NCBI GenBank assembly: GCA_937941715.1
Contig: CALDGX010000133.1
Span: forward strand, 1-64,000
Source of the DNA: an uncultured Chloracidobacterium sp.
GTDB lineage: Bacteria > Acidobacteriota > Blastocatellia > Pyrinomonadales > Pyrinomonadaceae
DNA length: 64,000 nt
Direction of reading: 5' to 3'
Below the pieces are notes generated by a model, which saw only the letters and a list, made by a program, of their open reading frames with translations, was not told where the DNA came from and did not search any database. Below, one piece after another: positions 59,278-64,000 of this stretch (positions are counted from its first letter, which is position 1; each line of letters begins with the position of its first letter). The position numbers were made by a program, and so were the translations under genes.

Positions 59278-62145
59278 ATGATTCGAACTTCCATTAAATT
59301 TGATCTTGGTTGTCAGCGAACGGTCCTTATGATCGCGTTTGTGTTTGCCGCGATCATTGGTTTCATGGGCTTTTCACAGCGATCGTCGACCAAGGATGCT
59401 GTTTTCCAACCAGCGGCTCTCGGCCGGCTCGCCTATGACCGGACCGATTACACAACCGGCGGCATTGGCTATATCGCCTTGGCCTCGTCCAACAGCGACG
59501 GAACCGGCACCGCAACCCTCGCCGGGGCAGGCGTTCCGCCCATTTACAATAACAATCCTTCATGGAAAGCCGACGGTACAAGGATCGTTTACGAGACCGA
59601 CAACGAGATCTGGGTAATGAATGCCGACGGCAGTCAAAAAGTTAACCTCACCAACACACCGACCGGAACGGCTTCTGAACGCAATCCGTCGTGGTCCCCA
59701 ACCGGCAAGATCGCCTACGAACGAGATACCCAGATCTGGACGATGAATGCCGACGGCACGGGTCAAACGCCTTTCACAGCGATAGCACAGCCATCGCCGG
59801 CCGCACCGGCATATTCGCCCGACGGTACCAAGCTCGCATTCCAATCCGGCGGCGACATCTGGATCATAAATGCTGACGGGACAAATGAACATCGCGTAAC
59901 GATCAGCGCCGCCAACGATTCGGGCCCCGCGTGGTCTCCCGACGGCACGAAGATCATTTTCGCCAAAGTTGGCACCGGCATCTCTATCATCAATATTGAC
60001 GGCACCAACGAAATAGCGTTGACGAATTGGGGCCAGGACAGCGCCCCTTCTTGGTCAAACGACGGCACTAAGATCGCATTTGTCAGGCGCGGTGGCACGG
60101 CGAACGGGATATACGTAATGGATGCGGTCGGCGGCAATCAGATCCGCATATTGGCAGATAATCTAACCAATCCCGGCCGCACCGAGCACAACAATCCCGC
60201 TTGGCAGCCAACCGCCGTTACGCCAAACACGGTCATTATCAGCGGCCGGATCACACGCAGCGGACAGGGACTGGTGGGCGTCAGTGTTGCGCTGACGGGT
60301 ACGTCGGCCTTGAACACGTCCACCAACTCGCTTGGCGAATATCGATTTGAGGGTTTGTCGATGAACGGCGAGTACACGGTTCGGCCGAGTTTGTCAGGCC
60401 ACATATTCACGCCGGCCGGACGCTCATTTGCTTCGCCCGCCTCGAACAAGATCGCCGATTTTGCCGCGGGACAGACCTGCAGCACACCGAATTGCCGGGT
60501 CAACGGCCGCATCGTTTTCGTTCGCGGCACTGACATTTACACCGCGGCGGCCGACGGCACGGAAGTTGTAAATCTAATTAACGGCAGCATGGGTATCTGC
60601 GAAGATCCGGCGTTCTCGCCCGACGGAAACTCAATAATTTTCCGCAGTAACGCTCCGGGCAACTACGAGATCTACCGGATGGCCACGAATGGCTCGGCTC
60701 TTACGCGGTTGACCAATGCGGCCGGCACCGACGAGTATCCGGTCTATTCCAACGACGGATCGAAGATCGTTTTCACAAGCGATCGCGACGGCAACCAAGA
60801 GATCTATACGATGAATGCCGACGGTTCGAACCAGCAGCGGCTAACGAATAACACTGTCCGGGATACCGAACCTGCATATTCACCCGACGGCGCTAAGATC
60901 GCGTTTTCGCGGGTATACGAGACGGTCGGCAATCGACAGGCGATATTTACGATGAATGCGGACGGCTCGAACGTCCAGCAAATTACCACGCCGGGCGTAC
61001 TATACGACTTTACACCCTCTTATTCGCCGGACGGCACGAAGCTACTGTTTTGGCGGTACGATAGCGGGCCGTTCACCTCACAGTTTTACATTGCAAATTC
61101 TGATGGCACGAATCCGGTTCCGTTAGCCGGTGCTTCGGGCTTTGTTTACAAGCCGTCGTTCTCGCCGGACGGAACGAAGGTGATCTATTCGAGACGCTTC
61201 GATCTTTTCACGAACAATGTTGAGTACGTTTCGATCAGCGGCGGCGGCGGCACAGTTATGGTGCAGAATGGAAATCATGTCGACTGGCAGCCGGTGGTTC
61301 CGACGATCCAGCCGACGCGCTTTGATTTTGACGGCGACGGTCGAGCGGATATCGCGGTCTTTCGGCCAAGCGAAGGCGTCTGGTACATTCTGCGAAGTTC
61401 GGACCTTGGGCTAACGCAGCGTTCTTTTGCCCTTTCTGGTGACCTTCCTGTTCCGTCTGATATGGACGGCGATACGATCACTGACGTGGCGATCTATCGT
61501 CCCTCGAACAGCGATTTTTGGTCACTCAGCTCTGCCACGGGCCAACAGATAAATGCTCATCTCGGCCAGGCCGGCGACGTTCCCGTCCCGTCCGACATTG
61601 ACGGCGATGGACGGTCTGACTATGTGGTCTATAGGCCGTCGAACGGGCACTGGTACCGCGTGAGCAGTTCGACCGGATCCTTTTCGGACATATGGTTTGG
61701 TGCCGCCGGCGATAAGCCTGTCGTCGGTGACTTTGACGGCGACGGCAAGGCCGATCCGGCAATTTTCCGCCCTTCGGATGGAAATTGGTGGTGGCTGAGC
61801 AGTCTCGACGGCGTTCAGCGGGCAATACGATGGGGCATCGCCGAAGACATTCCGTCACCTGCGGATTTCGACGGCGACGGCAGAACGGACTTTGCCGTCT
61901 TCCGTCCGTCAACCGGGGTCTGGTACATCATCAATAGTTCAAACGGCTCCTTCACTATCTTTCCGTTCGGTCTTGCAGGCGACAAACCGGTACCCGCCGA
62001 TTACGACGGCGACGGCAAAGCGGATGTCGCTGTGTACCGCCCGTCGGATGGTACATGGTATTTGCTGCGTTCCAGTGCCGGATTTACCGGCTTTCGTTGG
62101 GGCATTGCTTCCGATGTACCTTTACCGAACGCGTTGATCCGTTGA
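59278..62145 (+). CDS. Secreted TolB-like propeller / FG-GAP repeat protein
   Basis: A 955-residue exported protein. Signal peptide about residues 15-35 (VLMIAFVFAAIIGFMGFS). Residues about 85-310 are TolB/PD40-type propeller repeats (MNADGS-then-SWSPDGTKIAF pattern). A carboxypeptidase-regulatory-like domain follows at about 320-390 (ISGRITRSGQGLVGVSVALTG). A second TolB-like propeller spans about 405-675 (SPDGNSIIFRSNAPGNYEIYRMATNGS). Six FG-GAP/VCBS-type repeats run from about 680 to 950 (FDFDGDGRADIAVFRPSEGVWYILRSS). The last domain is the same as in the giant protein on the other side of proC. Function unknown. A stem-loop terminator follows 21 bp downstream. Confidence 0.88.
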   Translation: MIRTSIKFDLGCQRTVLMIAFVFAAIIGFMGFSQRSSTKDAVFQPAALGRLAYDRTDYTTGGIGYIALASSNSDGTGTATLAGAGVPPIYNNNPSWKADGTRIVYETDNEIWVMNADGSQKVNLTNTPTGTASERNPSWSPTGKIAYERDTQIWTMNADGTGQTPFTAIAQPSPAAPAYSPDGTKLAFQSGGDIWIINADGTNEHRVTISAANDSGPAWSPDGTKIIFAKVGTGISIINIDGTNEIALTNWGQDSAPSWSNDGTKIAFVRRGGTANGIYVMDAVGGNQIRILADNLTNPGRTEHNNPAWQPTAVTPNTVIISGRITRSGQGLVGVSVALTGTSALNTSTNSLGEYRFEGLSMNGEYTVRPSLSGHIFTPAGRSFASPASNKIADFAAGQTCSTPNCRVNGRIVFVRGTDIYTAAADGTEVVNLINGSMGICEDPAFSPDGNSIIFRSNAPGNYEIYRMATNGSALTRLTNAAGTDEYPVYSNDGSKIVFTSDRDGNQEIYTMNADGSNQQRLTNNTVRDTEPAYSPDGAKIAFSRVYETVGNRQAIFTMNADGSNVQQITTPGVLYDFTPSYSPDGTKLLFWRYDSGPFTSQFYIANSDGTNPVPLAGASGFVYKPSFSPDGTKVIYSRRFDLFTNNVEYVSISGGGGTVMVQNGNHVDWQPVVPTIQPTRFDFDGDGRADIAVFRPSEGVWYILRSSDLGLTQRSFALSGDLPVPSDMDGDTITDVAIYRPSNSDFWSLSSATGQQINAHLGQAGDVPVPSDIDGDGRSDYVVYRPSNGHWYRVSSSTGSFSDIWFGAAGDKPVVGDFDGDGKADPAIFRPSDGNWWWLSSLDGVQRAIRWGIAEDIPSPADFDGDGRTDFAVFRPSTGVWYIINSSNGSFTIFPFGLAGDKPVPADYDGDGKADVAVYRPSDGTWYLLRSSAGFTGFRWGIASDVPLPNALIR

Positions 62146-62166
62146 TACAGTCCGCTGCGAGAAAGA

Positions 62167-62192
62167 AAAGCCGCCGGGTCCGGCGGCTTTTT
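62167..62192 (+). terminator. Rho-independent terminator
   Basis: Stem GCCGCCGG/CCGGCGGC (62170-62187) is followed by TTTTT and preceded by AAA on the other side. It ends the propeller/FG-GAP gene and lies between two convergent genes, so it may serve both strands. Confidence 0.9.
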
Positions 62193-62215
62193 CGATCAAC
62201 ATAGTTGATAAGAAT

Positions 62216-64000
62216 CTACTTCAGGTACTTTTCGAACCATTCCAGATTGCTCTGCATCGCCGCGAGCTGCATTTTGGGCTCTGTCGGACCGTGAGGCTGC
62301 CGCGGCAACACTATCATCCGCACGGGCACGCCCTGCTGCTTTAGAGCATTGTAAAGTTCGAATCCCTGTGAGATCGGCACTCGAAGGTCGGCGTCGCCCT
62401 GCTGGATCATCGTCGGTGTCGTCACACCTTTGATGTTGAACATCGCCGAGTGCTTTGCGTACACATCCGGGATCTCCCATGCCTGCCCGCCGAAGTAATC
62501 GGGAACAAAGTCCGGAATATCCGCCGTACCGTTAAAGCTCATCAGGTTCGTGACCGGTGCTCCGGCGGACGCGGCCTTGAAACGCTTGGTCTTCGTAATG
62601 ATCGTTGATGTCATATAGCCGCCGTAGCTCCAGCCCATGACGCCCATGCGGTTCGGGTCGGCGACGCCCATTTCAATGACCTTATCGACGCCGGACATTA
62701 TGTCTTCATAGTCCATTCCTCCCCAATCTTTGATGTTCGCACGGCGAAATTCAGTGCCGTAACCACTCGAGCCACGCGGATTTGGACGCAATATTGCGTA
62801 ACCCTTCTGTGCGAACGAAGCGATCGGGTAGACACCGCGGCCGCCGATAAAGTTGTGATTAAAAACGCCCGCCGGTCCGCCGTGAATGTTCAAGATGAGC
62901 GGAACCTTGGTTCCGGCAACGTAGTTATTTGGGTACGTCAACAGCCCTTCGATATCGCGACCGTCCTTGCTTTTCCACCGCAATATTTCGGTTTTGGCGG
63001 TCGGGATCTTTGCGACTTCGGTGTTCACGTTCGAGATCTGCTTTGGCGAATAGTCAGGCCTTTTGGCCACAAAGACCTCGGGCGGAGTCGTTGGAGTCTG
63101 CGTGGACATCGCGAAATCGTTGGCTCGATTCATCGACATTCCCGAGATCACGGCACCGACATTGTGGACTTCGACGATGGAATTCGTCGCAACGATCAAC
63201 TCATAGAGAGCTGTTCCGGTGCCCTTGGCTTCCGTGAAGACGATCTTTGTGTCGTCACCATTCCAACCAATAATTCCCGGTTGGCCTTCGTATGACAACG
63301 GTGCGACTTTCGGCGAGCCGCCGCCGGCAGGATATATATTGACGCGATTACTTTGTGCCCAACGCGGCGCTCCGTCACTTGCTGAGATCGCGATCCATTT
63401 GCCATCGTGTGAATACTGCGGAGCTGACTCGAAATTAGAGGTTGCGGCGAGCTCCGTAATATTGCCGCTGGCGACATCCAGTACCGAGACGTCCGACGTC
63501 GGCCAATAATCGGCCTTCGGGTCGCTGACGTGACTAAACGCTATTTTCGCCCCGTCCGGTGACCAATCGAATGATGTAACGCTGCGGGCCATCGACGTCA
63601 GCTTTCTTATCTCGCGTTTACCGTTCGCGTCCTTTGCTACGGGCATCACGTACAGACGCGACATCTTGATGTTCTCGTCGACCCATCGAAAATCGTTTTT
63701 GGCCTTGTCGTTCTTTTCCTCGTCGTCAGTCTTGGGATCGGTCATCGTGAAGGCGATCCACTTGCCATCAGGCGACCACTCCAGCGAATTGACGCTCGAT
63801 CTTACGTCAGTGATCATTTCGGCTTCGCCGCCGGCGGCACGTAGCAGATAAATGTTGCTTCGATTGTCTTTACGAGCAGATGTAAATGCGATCCATTCGC
63901 CATCGGGCGACCATCTCGGATTGGCTGAGGACTTATCGGCAAACGTAAGCTGAACATTCGTTTTGCCGTCCGCTGATGCCATCCAGATCTGCGTCACGTA
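62216..64000 (-). CDS. S9 family serine peptidase (acylaminoacyl-peptidase/DPP-like), 5' end cut by window
   Basis: About 595 residues of a prolyl-oligopeptidase-family protein are visible; the N-terminus lies beyond the right edge, since the frame stays open through 64000. The first visible 330 residues are WD40/PD40-like propeller repeats (ANPRWSPDGEWIAFTS, VNSLEWSPDGKWIAFTM) that gate the active site. The catalytic domain begins near KTEILRWKSKDGRDIEGLLTYP. The Ser is in GWSYGGYMTS, the Asp in QQGDADLRVPI and the His in RQPHGPTEP. Oxyanion region NIHGGPAGVFNHNF. It cleaves short peptides, probably in the periplasm if a signal is present upstream. The triad is complete. Confidence 0.9.
   Translation of the reverse strand, partial: YVTQIWMASADGKTNVQLTFADKSSANPRWSPDGEWIAFTSARKDNRSNIYLLRAAGGEAEMITDVRSSVNSLEWSPDGKWIAFTMTDPKTDDEEKNDKAKNDFRWVDENIKMSRLYVMPVAKDANGKREIRKLTSMARSVTSFDWSPDGAKIAFSHVSDPKADYWPTSDVSVLDVASGNITELAATSNFESAPQYSHDGKWIAISASDGAPRWAQSNRVNIYPAGGGSPKVAPLSYEGQPGIIGWNGDDTKIVFTEAKGTGTALYELIVATNSIVEVHNVGAVISGMSMNRANDFAMSTQTPTTPPEVFVAKRPDYSPKQISNVNTEVAKIPTAKTEILRWKSKDGRDIEGLLTYPNNYVAGTKVPLILNIHGGPAGVFNHNFIGGRGVYPIASFAQKGYAILRPNPRGSSGYGTEFRRANIKDWGGMDYEDIMSGVDKVIEMGVADPNRMGVMGWSYGGYMTSTIITKTKRFKAASAGAPVTNLMSFNGTADIPDFVPDYFGGQAWEIPDVYAKHSAMFNIKGVTTPTMIQQGDADLRVPISQGFELYNALKQQGVPVRMIVLPRQPHGPTEPKMQLAAMQSNLEWFEKYLK

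Noticed and set aside
1..64000. CRISPR array, rRNA or tRNA genes
   Set aside because: No regularly spaced direct repeats, no rRNA-like stretch, and none of the intergenic regions contains a T-loop GTTCRANNC with a matching cloverleaf.

Overview
The window is 64 kb of dense bacterial chromosome with roughly 45 protein genes and no rRNA, tRNA or CRISPR array that I could recognise. The gene style points to Acidobacteriota, probably class Blastocatellia. The markers are an Oar-like TonB receptor with an N-terminal carboxypeptidase-regulatory domain, very large secreted proteins with CSLREA and FG-GAP/VCBS-type repeats, a winged-helix-plus-TPR regulator, an E2-E1 fused 2-oxoglutarate dehydrogenase, and a dnaK-dnaJ-hspR operon. 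The taxonomic call is inference from gene content, not from a marker phylogeny.

Positions 1-5 kb are an accessory-looking stretch of small metabolic and hypothetical genes (SRPBCC protein, quinone oxidoreductase, DUF1801, an AT-rich hypothetical, a RibD-C reductase). It includes an IS200/RAYT-type transposase gene bracketed on each side by three REP-like hairpins in mirror order. From 5 to 16.6 kb come katG with a PerR/Fur-like operator, a sugar-nucleotide epimerase, an RDD membrane protein, ribH-nusB-hypothetical with overlapping genes, the 1,235-residue Kgd-type 2-oxoglutarate dehydrogenase and a CapA-like lipoprotein. From 16.6 to 21.7 kb lie a winged-helix/TPR regulator, a 495 bp gene-free stretch with strong hairpins, and a 1,070-residue repeat lipoprotein.

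Positions 21.7-36.2 kb form the most coherent block: a respiratory supercluster on the + strand. An Rrf2 regulator is followed by a CcoS-like peptide, Rieske protein, b6-type cytochrome b, a heptaheme cytochrome c, cbb3 oxidase subunits CcoN and CcoO, two small membrane proteins, a GltD-like flavo/iron-sulfur protein, and the maturation genes TauE/SafE-like, CcoG, a 63-residue peptide and CcoI. A PAS-LuxR regulator with a cysteine cluster is divergent from it. The set reads as a quinol-to-oxygen chain (Rieske/b, multiheme c, cbb3) packaged with its copper and cofactor assembly genes; no diheme CcoP is encoded here.

Positions 36.2-53.6 kb are mostly on the minus strand. They hold a secreted hypothetical, SMC with an acidic head insertion, a DUF4388 protein, the TonB receptor, hspR-dnaJ-dnaK with a HAIR-like operator over the dnaK promoter, a secreted TPR-like protein, pgsA, a metallophosphoesterase, tyrS and a GNAT acetyltransferase. 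Positions 53.6-64 kb hold two giant secreted proteins sharing the same C-terminal FG-GAP-type repeat domain on either side of proC, then an S9-family peptidase cut by the right edge. Convergent gene pairs and operon ends often carry clear stem-loop terminators.
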